Assembly: GCF_029537485.1 (NCBI RefSeq)
Contig: NZ_JARPUS010000007.1
Span: 1-64,000, forward strand
Direction: 5' to 3'
Length of the DNA stretch: 64,000 nucleotides
DNA from: Pseudomonas sp. GOM6
GTDB taxonomy: Bacteria > Pseudomonadota > Gammaproteobacteria > Pseudomonadales > Pseudomonadaceae
A program made the position numbers and the translations under genes. This document shows, piece after piece, positions 16,903-24,921 of this stretch (its first letter is position 1; each line of letters opens with the position of its first letter). The notes below the pieces were generated by a model, which made no database searches, had not been told where the DNA came from, and saw only the letters and a list, made by a program, of their open reading frames with translations.

Positions 16903-18357
16903 ATGCAGCTGTCCACCCTGCGCACTGTCGCCTTCATCAATGGCATCTTCCTGATCACCCTGGCGGTGAGCATGCTGGTGCCGGTGGGCACGCAGTTGCT
17001 CTACGCCAGCCCGCAAGGCATCAACGCCTTTCTCTGGTCGAGCCTGATCACCTTCGTCGCCGGCATCGCCATGCTCGCCCAGGGCCGACCGGCCGACAGC
17101 CACCTGCGCCCGCGCGACATGTACATGCTGACCGTATCCAGCTGGGTGGTGGTGTCGGTCTTCGCCGCGCTGCCGTTCATCTTTACCCGCCACATCAGCT
17201 TCACCGACGCCTACTTCGAGAGCATGTCCGGCATCACCGCCACCGGCGCCACCATCTTCAGCGGCCTGGACGACATGGCGCCCGGCCTGCTGATCTGGCG
17301 CTCGCTGCTGCACTGGCTGGGGGGCATCGGCTTCATCGGCATGGCCGTGGCGATTCTGCCGATGCTGCGCATCGGTGGCATGCGCCTGTTCCAGACCGAG
17401 TCGTCGGACCGATCGGAAAAGGTCATGCCACGCTCGCACATGGTCGCCAAGTACATGGTGCTGGCCTACGTCGGGCTCAGCTCGCTGGCCGTACTGGGTT
17501 TCTGGCTGGCCGGCATGGGCCTGTTCGACGCCATCAACCACGCCATGTCGGCCATCGCCACCGGGGGTTTCTCCACCTCGGACGCGTCACTGGGCAAATG
17601 GCAGCAGCCGGCGGTGCACTGGGTGGCGGTACTGGTCATGATCCTCGGCAGCCTGCCGTTCGTGCTCTACGTCTCCATGCTGCGCGGCAACTACAAGGCG
17701 CTGTGGCGCGACGAGCAGGTACGTGGCTTCCTGCTGATCCTGCTGTCCAGCTGTCTGATGCTGGCGCTGTGGAAGTGGCTGACCACCGACCTGCACTGGC
17801 TCGATGCCCTGCGCCACGTGACGGTTAACATCACCTCGGTGATGACCACCACCGGCTTCGCCGTGGGCGATTACCACCTGTGGGGCCCGTTCGCCAGCAT
17901 GCTGTTCTTCTACCTGGGTTTCGTCGGCGGTTGCTCCGGCTCCACCGCTGGCGGCCTCAAGGTGTTCCGCTTCCAGGTCGCCTACATCCTGCTCAAGGCC
18001 AACCTCAAGCAGCTGGTGCACCCGCGCGCGGTGATCCGGCAGAACTACAACCGCCATCGCCTGGACGAAGACATCGTTCGTTCGATCCTGGCCTTCGCCT
18101 TCTTCTACACCATCACCATCGCCACCCTGGCCCTGGGCGTGGCAATCACGGGAGTGGACTGGATCACTGCACTGAGTGGCGCGGCCGCCATGGTCTCCGG
18201 CGTCGGCCCAGGCATGGGCGAAGTGATCGGCCCGGCTGGCAACTACGCCAGCCTGCCGGACATGGCCAAGTGGGTCCTGACCTTCGGCATGCTGCTGGGG
18301 CGCCTGGAAATCCTCACCGTGCTGGTCCTACTCTTCCCCGCCTTCTGGCGCCATTAA
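16903..18357 (+). CDS. trkH: TrkH-family potassium uptake protein, copy 2
   Basis: Second TrkH, also 484 residues, and clearly a tandem paralogue of the preceding gene: long stretches are shared (for example QVAYILLKANLKQLVHPRAV against QVAYVLLRANLQQLVHPRAV). The filter loops are MSGITATGAT, MSAIATGGFSTSD, NITSVMTTTGFAVGD and AMVSGVGPGMGEVIG. Loops 1, 2 and 4 differ at several positions from copy 1, so ion affinity or regulation may differ. The ATG at 16903 lies 5 bases after the first copy's stop; a longer frame would overlap copy 1. A strong intergenic hairpin repeat follows 15 bp after the stop. Confidence 0.93.
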   Translation: MQLSTLRTVAFINGIFLITLAVSMLVPVGTQLLYASPQGINAFLWSSLITFVAGIAMLAQGRPADSHLRPRDMYMLTVSSWVVVSVFAALPFIFTRHISFTDAYFESMSGITATGATIFSGLDDMAPGLLIWRSLLHWLGGIGFIGMAVAILPMLRIGGMRLFQTESSDRSEKVMPRSHMVAKYMVLAYVGLSSLAVLGFWLAGMGLFDAINHAMSAIATGGFSTSDASLGKWQQPAVHWVAVLVMILGSLPFVLYVSMLRGNYKALWRDEQVRGFLLILLSSCLMLALWKWLTTDLHWLDALRHVTVNITSVMTTTGFAVGDYHLWGPFASMLFFYLGFVGGCSGSTAGGLKVFRFQVAYILLKANLKQLVHPRAVIRQNYNRHRLDEDIVRSILAFAFFYTITIATLALGVAITGVDWITALSGAAAMVSGVGPGMGEVIGPAGNYASLPDMAKWVLTFGMLLGRLEILTVLVLLFPAFWRH

Positions 18358-18371
18358 GCCGCTACGCATTG

Positions 18372-18415
18372 ATGTAGGCTGGGTTAGCCGCAACGCGGCC
18401 TAACCCAGCCTACAT
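18372..18415. repeat. intergenic palindromic repeat (REP-like), downstream of trkH
   Basis: Perfect 16-bp arms, ATGTAGGCTGGGTTAG (18372-18387) and its complement (18400-18415), flank a CCGC-aac-GCGG core, giving an almost continuous 20-bp stem. The arm sequence (GTAGG-TGGGTT) is shared with the element at 22025-22121. It lies between converging trkH and the AraC gene and may also act as a transcription terminator or mRNA stabiliser. Confidence 0.8.
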
Positions 18416-18433
18416 AGCCGTCGACCAAAAGAC

Positions 18434-19438
18434 TCAAAGCCGCGCGCGGTACTCGCCCGGCGTGGTGTCGAACCAGCGGCGGAAGGCCCGGAAGAAGTTG
18501 CTGGGGTCGGCGAAGCCAAGCAGGTAGGCAATCTGCAACAGGGTCAGATTGGGCTGGGCCAGGTACTGTTCGGCCAGCTCGCGCCGGCTGTCATCGAGCA
18601 ACTGCTGGTAGCTGGTGCCCTCCTCCTGCAAGCGGCGCTGCAGGGTGCGCTCGGACAACAGCAGCGCCTGGGCCACCGCCTCGCGCTTGGGCTCGCCCTG
18701 CGGCAGCAGGCGGCACAGCACCTGGCGTACCTGATGGGTCACCCGACCATCGGAGAAGCGCGCCAGGTACTCCCCGGCGAAACGATCATGCACTTGCGCC
18801 AGGGCTTCGTTGGCAGAGGGCAAGAGCATTTCCAGGTCGGCGCGTTCGAACAACAGGGAATAGCGCTCGCTACCGAAACGCAACGGCGCCTGGAACACCT
18901 CGTCATAAGGCCGCAGATCCGCCGGCGGCGGCCCCTGGAAGCGCACTTCACGCGGCTTGAGCGGCTTGCCGGTGAGCCAGCGACTGAAGGCCATGGTGTG
19001 GGCCAGGCTGGCCTCGTAGCTGGGGCGGGCAGCCGGCAGATGGTCGCCGTGAATGGCCAGGATCAGCTCGTAGCCATCCGGACTGGGCTGCAGACTGAGA
19101 TCCGCCCCCTCGCCAATGATGCGTTGGTAGCGCACCAAACGTTGAAAACCTTCGAGCAGATTGCGACTGGACATCAGCGCATAGCCCACCACATGAAACG
19201 CCGTGGGGCGCACCGGCAGACGAGCCAGGTTCAGACCAATGGACGGATTACCCGAGGCCTCCACAGCCAGATGCCAGAGGCGGGTCATACCATCCTGAGG
19301 GAAGCGTGCATCAGGATCGCTGAGCGCCTCGTAGTCCATGCCCAGCTGGGCAAACAGACGCCGGCAGTCGACGCCGCCCATTTCGAGGCCCTGGACGATG
19401 CTGGTGGCCCAGCTGGATGAAGTGGTTCTTTCGCTCAT
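18434..19438 (-). CDS. AraC-family regulator with arabinose-binding-like N-terminal domain
   Basis: 334 residues. The N-terminal about 200 residues match the OruR/ArgR-like 'Arabinose_bd' domain (TAFHVVGYALMSSRNLLEGFQRLVRYQRI is the best-conserved part), followed by an AraC HTH at about 235-334 (LLSERTLQRRLQEEG and IAYLLGFADPSNFFRAFRRW). The start at 19438 gives a normal N-terminus; the open frame continues upstream but overlaps the divergent gene. It is divergent from the Mpo1-like/HD pair (123 bp apart), which it may regulate. Effector unknown. Confidence 0.87.
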   Translation of the reverse strand: MSERTTSSSWATSIVQGLEMGGVDCRRLFAQLGMDYEALSDPDARFPQDGMTRLWHLAVEASGNPSIGLNLARLPVRPTAFHVVGYALMSSRNLLEGFQRLVRYQRIIGEGADLSLQPSPDGYELILAIHGDHLPAARPSYEASLAHTMAFSRWLTGKPLKPREVRFQGPPPADLRPYDEVFQAPLRFGSERYSLLFERADLEMLLPSANEALAQVHDRFAGEYLARFSDGRVTHQVRQVLCRLLPQGEPKREAVAQALLLSERTLQRRLQEEGTSYQQLLDDSRRELAEQYLAQPNLTLLQIAYLLGFADPSNFFRAFRRWFDTTPGEYRARL

Positions 19439-19561
19439 CGTTCTTCTTATGCAGTGGTCGGCACGCTCTGGCGCCACGAGGATACTAAACTGGCACCGTA
19501 TGTCACTGGCCGCGCAAGACAGCACGCTTAGACTGTGGCCAACAATGACAGGAGGTACGCC

Positions 19562-19879
19562 ATGAGCGCCGAAACCACCGAACGCTTCAACAGCTTCGCC
19601 GAGTTCTACCCCTATTACCTGCAGGAGCACAGCAACGATGTGTGCCGCCGCCTGCACTACGTTGGCAGCCTGCTGGTGCTGAGCATCCTCGCCTATGCCC
19701 TGCTGACCCAGCAATGGCTCTGGCTGCTGGCCCTGCCCTTCGCCGGCTACGGCTTCGCCTGGATCGGCCACTTCGTCTTCGAGAAGAACAAGCCGGCCAC
19801 CTTCAAGTACCCGCTGTACAGCTTCATGGGCGACTGGGTAATGCTCAAGGACGCCTTTACCGGCCGTATCCGCTTCTGA
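19562..19879 (+). CDS. DUF962/Mpo1-like membrane protein
   Basis: A 105-residue protein of the Mpo1/DUF962 family. The family marks are YLQEHSNDVCRRLHYVGS near the N-terminus and GHFVFEKNKPATF after two hydrophobic segments (about 38-57 and 58-75). The yeast member Mpo1 is an iron-dependent dioxygenase acting on 2-hydroxy fatty acids and uses conserved histidines; the equivalent His residues (in QEH, LHY and GHF) are present here. Strong SD AGGAGG before the ATG at 19562. It is followed after 10 bases by an HD-domain gene. The bacterial substrate is not known. Confidence 0.83.
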   Translation: MSAETTERFNSFAEFYPYYLQEHSNDVCRRLHYVGSLLVLSILAYALLTQQWLWLLALPFAGYGFAWIGHFVFEKNKPATFKYPLYSFMGDWVMLKDAFTGRIRF

Positions 19880-19889
19880 GGCCTCGACC

Positions 19890-20477
19890 ATGCAAGCACA
19901 CGCCCAATTCACTCATATGGAAGATGGCAGCGCCGAAGACTGGGCCATCATCGCCCAGGATTTCGGTGCCTTCGCCAAACAGCTGCCGGACCGCATCCTC
20001 GCTCACCTCAAGCTGCTCGACGGCGACTTCGGCGGCTTCCCGGTGGATCGCCTGACCCACTCGCTGCAGACCGCCACCCTGGCCTACCGTGACGGCAAGG
20101 ACGAGGAATACGTGGTCTGCGCCCTGCTGCACGACATCGGCGACACCCTCGGCTCCTACAACCACGCCGATATCGCCGCGGCCATGCTCAAGCCCTTCGT
20201 CAGCGCGGAGAACCACTGGATGATCGAGAAGCACGCGATCTTCCAGGGTTACTACTTCTTCCATCACCTGGGGCTGGATCGACACCTGCGCGAGCAATTC
20301 AAGGATCACCCGCAGTTCCAGGCCACCATCGAGTTCTGCGCGCGCTACGACGCCGCCGCCTTCGACCCGGAGGGCGAAACCCTGCCGCTGGAGTTCTTCG
20401 AGCCCATGCTGCGCCGGGTTTTCGCCCAGCCCAAGCAGTCCCTCTACATGGCCGCCGTCGAGCGCCAGGCCTGCTGA
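19890..20477 (+). CDS. HD-domain protein, PhnZ/COG4341-like
   Basis: A 195-residue HD-fold protein. Metal ligands are in order: THS, the HD pair in LLHDIGD, YNHAD, EKHAIFQGYYFFHH and a C-terminal Asp in ARYDAAAFDP. The combination of HDIGD, FQGYYFFHH and the YDAAAFDP ending resembles the mixed-valent di-iron oxygenases such as PhnZ and TmpB rather than simple HD phosphohydrolases. In the family the enzyme cleaves a C-P or C-C bond of a 2-hydroxy substrate. I cannot name the substrate. It is in the same short operon as the DUF962 gene. An internal ATG (Met10) is an alternative start. Confidence 0.8.
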   Translation: MQAHAQFTHMEDGSAEDWAIIAQDFGAFAKQLPDRILAHLKLLDGDFGGFPVDRLTHSLQTATLAYRDGKDEEYVVCALLHDIGDTLGSYNHADIAAAMLKPFVSAENHWMIEKHAIFQGYYFFHHLGLDRHLREQFKDHPQFQATIEFCARYDAAAFDPEGETLPLEFFEPMLRRVFAQPKQSLYMAAVERQAC

Positions 20478-20620
20478 ACGCCACGCCATTCGGCGGTCAT
20501 ACTTGGCCGCCAGATGGCAGCTGGTTATGATCCCTCACCCGCCACACCTTGGCGCAGGTCTTGCAGACCGCTCAGACGCTCAGCAGAAGCGTCAGAAAAT
20601 CATCAGGGATCGCACCGTCA

Positions 20621-22009
20621 ATGAAGTCCAACGTCCAGGAAATCCTCAGGGCGCAACCCGCCCCGTTGCTGCGTGAGTACTACTCGCGGGTGCTGGCCTA
20701 CATCGCTCCGGCGGCCGCCATCGCCGCCGGCACCTACGTCAACCACTTCGGTTACGCCATCCTGTGGATGGTGCCCTACGCACTGCTCTACCCACACCTG
20801 GCCTATCACCTGAGCAACCGTTTCAAGCGCGACTACCCGGAAAAGACCAACCTCACCCTGCTGTTCATCGACGCCGTGCATGCGGGTGCCGCCGCGGTGC
20901 TGATGGGCTTCTCGGCAGTCCCCGGGCTGATGTTTCTGCTGACCCTGTGCTTCAGCGCGCTGATTGCCGGCGGCGTGCGCCAGATGGGTCTGGCCGTGCT
21001 GATCGCCACCGGCAGCATGGCGCTGAACACCGCGTTGATTCATCCCGAGATCAATACCGACACCCCGACCCTGGTCGCGCTGGTCAGCATCCTGCTGAGC
21101 ACCCTGTACATCTGCATCACTGCCTTCTTCGTGCATGAGCAGGGCCTGCGCCTGACCCTGGCGCGCCACGAGATCAAACGCGAGCAGGAAAAGGCCGCAC
21201 GTCTGGCACGCAACCTGGCCAAGTACCTGTCGCCGCAGGTCTGGGAGCTGATCTTCAGCGGCAAGAAGCACGTGCGCCTGGAAACCCAGCGCAAGAAGCT
21301 CACCGTATTCTTTTCCGACATCAAGGGCTTCACCGAGCTGGCCGAAGAACTGGAAGCCGAACAGCTCACCGACCTGCTCAACACCTACCTCAACGAAATG
21401 TCGAAGATCGCCCTCAAGTACGGCGGTACTATCGACAAGTTCGTCGGCGACAGCGTGCTGGTGTTCTTCGGCGACCCGTCCAGCCAGGGCGCCAAGAAGG
21501 ACGCCGTGAATGCCGTGTCCATGGCCATCGCCATGCGCAAGCACATGAAGGTGCTGCGCCAGCAGTGGCGCGCCCAGGGCATCACCAAACCGCTGGAAAT
21601 CCGCATGGGCCTGAACACCGGCTACTGCACCGTGGGCAACTTCGGCGCCGACACGCGCATGGACTACACCATCATCGGCCGCGAAGTGAACCTGGCCAGC
21701 CGCCTGGAAAGCTCCTCCGAGGCCGGCGAGATCCTCATCTCCCACGAGACCTACTCGCTGATCAAGGACGTGATCATGTGCCGCGACAAGGGCCAGATCG
21801 CGGTCAAGGGTTTCAGCCGGCCGGTGCAGATCTATCAGGTGGTGGACTTCCGCCGCGACCTGGGCGCCCGCTCCAGCTATGTCGAGCACGAGTTACCCGG
21901 CTTCTCCATGTACCTGGATACCAACGGCATCCAGAACTACGACAAAGAGAAGGTCATCCAGGCCCTCAATCAGGCCGCCGACAAGCTGCGCGACAAGGTC
22001 ATCCTGTAA
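20621..22009 (+). CDS. cyaB: class III adenylate cyclase with MASE2 membrane domain
   Basis: Makes cAMP from ATP. The 462-residue protein has an N-terminal MASE2 module with about five membrane segments (residues 25-190), then a class III catalytic domain (about 235-400). Key residues can be seen: metal-binding Asp in VFFSDIKGFT and in GDSVLVFFGDP, the adenine-site Lys in TIDKFVGDS, and the transition-state region DYTIIGREVNLASRLE. Length and domain order match Pseudomonas aeruginosa CyaB, which signals with Vfr in virulence control. Start at the ATG at 20621; the only SD-like element (AGGG) is far away, so translation may be weak. A small dyad GACGCT/AGCGTC lies at 20574-20592 upstream. Confidence 0.92.
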   Translation: MKSNVQEILRAQPAPLLREYYSRVLAYIAPAAAIAAGTYVNHFGYAILWMVPYALLYPHLAYHLSNRFKRDYPEKTNLTLLFIDAVHAGAAAVLMGFSAVPGLMFLLTLCFSALIAGGVRQMGLAVLIATGSMALNTALIHPEINTDTPTLVALVSILLSTLYICITAFFVHEQGLRLTLARHEIKREQEKAARLARNLAKYLSPQVWELIFSGKKHVRLETQRKKLTVFFSDIKGFTELAEELEAEQLTDLLNTYLNEMSKIALKYGGTIDKFVGDSVLVFFGDPSSQGAKKDAVNAVSMAIAMRKHMKVLRQQWRAQGITKPLEIRMGLNTGYCTVGNFGADTRMDYTIIGREVNLASRLESSSEAGEILISHETYSLIKDVIMCRDKGQIAVKGFSRPVQIYQVVDFRRDLGARSSYVEHELPGFSMYLDTNGIQNYDKEKVIQALNQAADKLRDKVIL

Positions 22010-22024
22010 GGCTGGAGCGAACCG

Positions 22025-22121
22025 CGTAGGTTGGGTTGAGGCGCACAGCGCCGAAGCCCAACAGGCGGAGCATCGGGCCAAGGTACGCCGTTGGGCTTCG
22101 CTACGCTCAACCCAACCTACG
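22025..22121. repeat. intergenic palindromic repeat between cyaB and agt
   Basis: Perfect 16-bp outer arms CGTAGGTTGGGTTGAG (22025-22040) and its complement (22106-22121), plus an inner pair GAAGCCCAAC (22053-22062) and GTTGGGCTTC (22090-22099). It folds into a long two-stem structure. The outer arm resembles the repeat at 18372-18415. The right arm contains the TAG stop codon of the convergent glycosyltransferase gene (22117-22119). Confidence 0.85.
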
Positions 22122-23145
22122 TCGCGGGCAACCAGTCCTGCTGCTCCAGCAGCTCGCCGTCGAGCAACGGCTGGCTGGCCAGGAACTCCAGCGCCGAGGC
22201 GAGCCAGGACTGGCGCGCCGCACGCTCGGCACAGACCGACCGATCTAACACCAGTGCCGCCAGGCAGGCCTGCTGCAAGTCCTCGTCCATCACCCCGGTC
22301 ACCCCCGCTTCCAGCACATCCAGCGGCCCCGACACCGGATAAGCCGCCACCGGCGTGCCGCAGGCCAGCGCTTCGAGCATCACCAGGCCGTAGGTGTCGG
22401 TACGCGACGGGAACACCAGCACGCTGGCGGCGGCGAAGGCCTGGGCCAGCGCCTCACCCTGCTGGTAACCGAGGAAATTCACCTGCGGGTAGGCGGCCTG
22501 CAGCTCGGCACGCTCGGGACCGTCGCCGACCACACGCTTCTCGCCCGGCAGCGCCAGATCGAGAAAGGCGCGCAGGTTCTTCTCCGCAGCCAGACGTCCG
22601 ACATAGAGAAACACCGGTTCACTCCGCGCCACTGGGCGTGGAAAGAACAGTGCGCCATTCACGCCTTTGCGCCACAACTGCAGGCGTTCCAGACGCCAGC
22701 CGGCGAACTCCTCACGCAGCCGCTCGGTACTGACCAGCACCGCCTGGCTCGGGCGGTGGAAACGACGCAGGTAGGCGTAGCCCCAGGCCAGCGGAATACG
22801 CGGCCAACGCGTATGCACATATTCGGGAAAGCGCGTGTGGATGGCGCTGGAAAAGGCCAGGCCGCGTTTGCTCAACCAGCGCCGTGCCGCCCAGCCCAGC
22901 GGGCCCTCGGTGGCAAGGTGCACGCAGTCCGGGCGGAACTCGCGGATCGCCGGACCAACCCGCCACAGGTCCCAGGCCAGCGGAATCTCCGGGTAGCTGG
23001 GACAGGGCAGATGGCGGAAGTCCTGCGGCGACAGCAGCTTGACCAGATGCCCCAGGCCACGCAGCTCGCTCACCAGCGCCTGCAGGCTGGTGACCACGCC
23101 GTTGACCTGCGGATGCCAGGCGTCGCTGACGATCAGAATCCTCAT
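22117..23145 (-). CDS. agt: GT4-type glycosyltransferase, lipid glycosyltransferase candidate (Agt)
   Basis: A 342-residue GT-B fold enzyme. The N-terminal acceptor domain starts MRILIVSDAWHPQVNGVVTS, and the C-terminal donor domain has FLYVGRLAAEKNL, VGDGPERAEL and the GT4 EX7E-like PSRTDTYGLVMLEALACG. It is coupled to the upstream metallophosphoesterase by an ATGA overlap. As I recall, the P. aeruginosa pair PlcP-Agt1 replaces phospholipid with glycolipid under phosphate starvation: PlcP makes diacylglycerol and Agt adds a sugar. The Pho box upstream of plcP supports the same role here. The stop codon is inside a repeat arm. The sugar donor cannot be read from the sequence. Confidence 0.8.
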   Translation of the reverse strand: MRILIVSDAWHPQVNGVVTSLQALVSELRGLGHLVKLLSPQDFRHLPCPSYPEIPLAWDLWRVGPAIREFRPDCVHLATEGPLGWAARRWLSKRGLAFSSAIHTRFPEYVHTRWPRIPLAWGYAYLRRFHRPSQAVLVSTERLREEFAGWRLERLQLWRKGVNGALFFPRPVARSEPVFLYVGRLAAEKNLRAFLDLALPGEKRVVGDGPERAELQAAYPQVNFLGYQQGEALAQAFAAASVLVFPSRTDTYGLVMLEALACGTPVAAYPVSGPLDVLEAGVTGVMDEDLQQACLAALVLDRSVCAERAARQSWLASALEFLASQPLLDGELLEQQDWLPAT

Positions 23146-23951
23146 GCCGCCTGCTCGAGCGCGACGGCTTCGGTCACGGCCGCCTGATCCTCGGCCAGGC
23201 GATACAGCTGGATGCTGCCGTCCAGGTGTTCGATCAACGCCGTGCAGGACTCCACCCAGTCGCCACAGTTCATGTACTCGACCCCGTTCACCTTGCGGAT
23301 CTCGGCATGGTGGATATGGCCGCAGACGGCGCCGTCCAGCCCGCGCTTGACGCACTCGTGGGCGATGGACTCCTCGAAGTCGCTGATGAAGTTCACCGCT
23401 GTCTTGACCTTGTGCTTGAGAAAGGCCGACAGCGACCAGTAGCCGTAACCCCAGCGCTCGCGCCAGTGGTTGAGCCAGCGGTTGAGGGTCAGTGTGAACT
23501 CGTAGGCCGAGTCGCCGAGGAAGGCCAGCCACTTGTGGTAACGGGTGATCACGTCGAACTGGTCGCCGTGGATTACCAGCAAGCGGCGGCCGTCGGCGGT
23601 CTCGTGCACCGCCTCGTCGACCAGTTGGATATTGCCAAGGATCAGCGTGGAGTAGCGGCGCAGGAATTCGTCATGGTTGCCGGTGACGTAGATCACCTCG
23701 GTGCCGCGCTTGCTCATGGTCAGCAGGCGGCGAATCACGTTGGTGTGCGTCTGCGGCCAGTAGATGCCGCTGCGCAGCTTCCAACCGTCGATGATGTCGC
23801 CGACCAGATAGATACGGTCGGCCTGGTAGCGCTTGAGAAAACCCGCCAGGCGCTCGGCCTGACAGTCGCGGGTACCTAGGTGAACGTCGGAAATCCATAG
23901 AGTGCGGACATGCTGCTTGCGGCTGGGCTTGTTGCGCTCGGCGATGCTCAT
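23142..23951 (-). CDS. plcP: metallophosphoesterase, PlcP-type phospholipase C candidate
   Basis: A 269-residue calcineurin-fold phosphoesterase with all metal-binding motifs: SDVHLGTRD near residue 21, VGDIIDGW, GNHDEFL, HGDQFD and CGHIHHAEI. It is of the LpxH-like branch, to which PlcP belongs. The ATG at 23951 begins the family N-terminus; a longer upstream frame overlaps the promoter region. Genome annotation often calls this a UDP-2,3-diacylglucosamine diphosphatase. I prefer PlcP because it is coupled to a GT4 glycosyltransferase and preceded by a strong Pho box 54 bp upstream. Release of diacylglycerol from phospholipid is inferred from the family. Confidence 0.8.
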   Translation of the reverse strand: MSIAERNKPSRKQHVRTLWISDVHLGTRDCQAERLAGFLKRYQADRIYLVGDIIDGWKLRSGIYWPQTHTNVIRRLLTMSKRGTEVIYVTGNHDEFLRRYSTLILGNIQLVDEAVHETADGRRLLVIHGDQFDVITRYHKWLAFLGDSAYEFTLTLNRWLNHWRERWGYGYWSLSAFLKHKVKTAVNFISDFEESIAHECVKRGLDGAVCGHIHHAEIRKVNGVEYMNCGDWVESCTALIEHLDGSIQLYRLAEDQAAVTEAVALEQAA

Positions 23952-24004
23952 GGGCGGCCTCCGGCTGGGTTTGGCCAAGCGTGCGCCGCCGCAGTGAAGC
24001 GTCC

Positions 24005-24033
24005 GTGACGATGCAATGACTATTGCATGACAA
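24005..24033 (-). promoter_or_regulatory. Pho box (three PhoB repeats) upstream of plcP-agt
   Basis: Read on the minus strand: TTGTCAT (24027-24033), 4 bases, TAGTCAT (24016-24022), 4 bases, TCGTCAC (24005-24011). The 11-bp spacing of TGTCA-like repeats is exactly that of PhoB sites (consensus CTGTCAT N4 CTGTCAT). It ends 54 bp before the plcP start codon and points towards it. It also lies 52 bp upstream of the divergent AraC-type gene. Confidence 0.85.
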
Positions 24034-24084
24034 GCCGCCCTCGCCGACGCGATGTACACTGACCGCTCGATCAGGAGTCCCGCC

Positions 24085-24858
24085 ATGTCCCAGCTGCTCT
24101 CGCTGCGCCACTACCACCACGAGCAGATTGCCCACAGCCACGACCATGCCCAGCTGGTGTTCGGCCTCTCCGGCCGGCTCGACTTCGAGGTCGCCGGGCG
24201 CGGCTGCCAGGTTTCGAGCATGAGCCTGGCCGTGGTGCCGCCCGCGACCCACCACGCCTGCGCCAGCCCGACCGGCAGCCGCTGCCTGGTGCTGGACGTA
24301 CCGCAGGATGGCTGGCTGCAGCAGCGCCTCGGCCACCATGCCGAGGCCAGCCGGCGCCTGCTGGAGACACCGGGACGAATCCAGCTCAATCCGGCACAGA
24401 GCCAGCTGGTCGACTGGCTGGCAGCCAGCCCGATCGGCGACACGGTGATCGCCCAGCAGGGCGCTGCCCTGCTCCTCGCCAGCCTCAGCGGCGCCCCGGC
24501 TCTGGCAGCACCCGCAAGCCTGCCGCTGGCCAGCCTCGACGCGCACATCGACCGGCACTGCGCCCATCCGCTGCAAGTGGCCGACCTGGCGCGCCTGTGC
24601 GGGCTGTCAGCGGCGCGCTTCCATGCTCGTTTTCTCGCCGAGACCGGCCGTACACCGATGGAGCATGTCCGCCTGCGCCGCCTGCAGCTGGGCCGCGACT
24701 TGCTACTGGGCAGCCGCCTGGCGGTTGGTGAGGTTGCCGCACGGGTCGGCTATGGCTCGCAGAGTGCCTTCACCGCGGCCCTGGTGCGTGAACTGGGCAT
24801 CACCCCACGCGAGCTGCGCCGTCAGGCACGCGAGGCGCGCGACAATACCCGCAAGTAG
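24085..24858 (+). CDS. AraC-family regulator with N-terminal cupin
   Basis: 257 residues. An N-terminal cupin-like sensor domain has the HYHHEQIAHSHDHAQLVFGLSG signature (split across strands, about residues 8-40), rich in His that could bind metal. The AraC HTH is at about 165-257 (VADLARLCGLSAARFHARF and EVAARVGYGSQSAFTAALVREL). The ATG at 24085 has SD AGGAG. It is divergent from plcP with a 133-bp intergenic region that holds the Pho box, so its own expression may also depend on phosphate. Targets are unknown. Confidence 0.88.
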   Translation: MSQLLSLRHYHHEQIAHSHDHAQLVFGLSGRLDFEVAGRGCQVSSMSLAVVPPATHHACASPTGSRCLVLDVPQDGWLQQRLGHHAEASRRLLETPGRIQLNPAQSQLVDWLAASPIGDTVIAQQGAALLLASLSGAPALAAPASLPLASLDAHIDRHCAHPLQVADLARLCGLSAARFHARFLAETGRTPMEHVRLRRLQLGRDLLLGSRLAVGEVAARVGYGSQSAFTAALVRELGITPRELRRQAREARDNTRK

Positions 24859-24921
24859 CGCGACAGATCCGGCATCCGCCAGGCCCTAGACTCTGCCAAC
24901 CCATCCAGAAACGAGGCCAAG

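Noticed and set aside
20618..21889. A long open frame on the minus strand opposite cyaB
   Set aside because: Composition is that of an antisense of a GC-rich gene; cyaB has all cyclase motifs.
23142..23951. LpxH (lipid A pathway) for the metallophosphoesterase
   Set aside because: Same superfamily, but the ATGA-coupled glycosyltransferase and the Pho box favour PlcP; length also fits.
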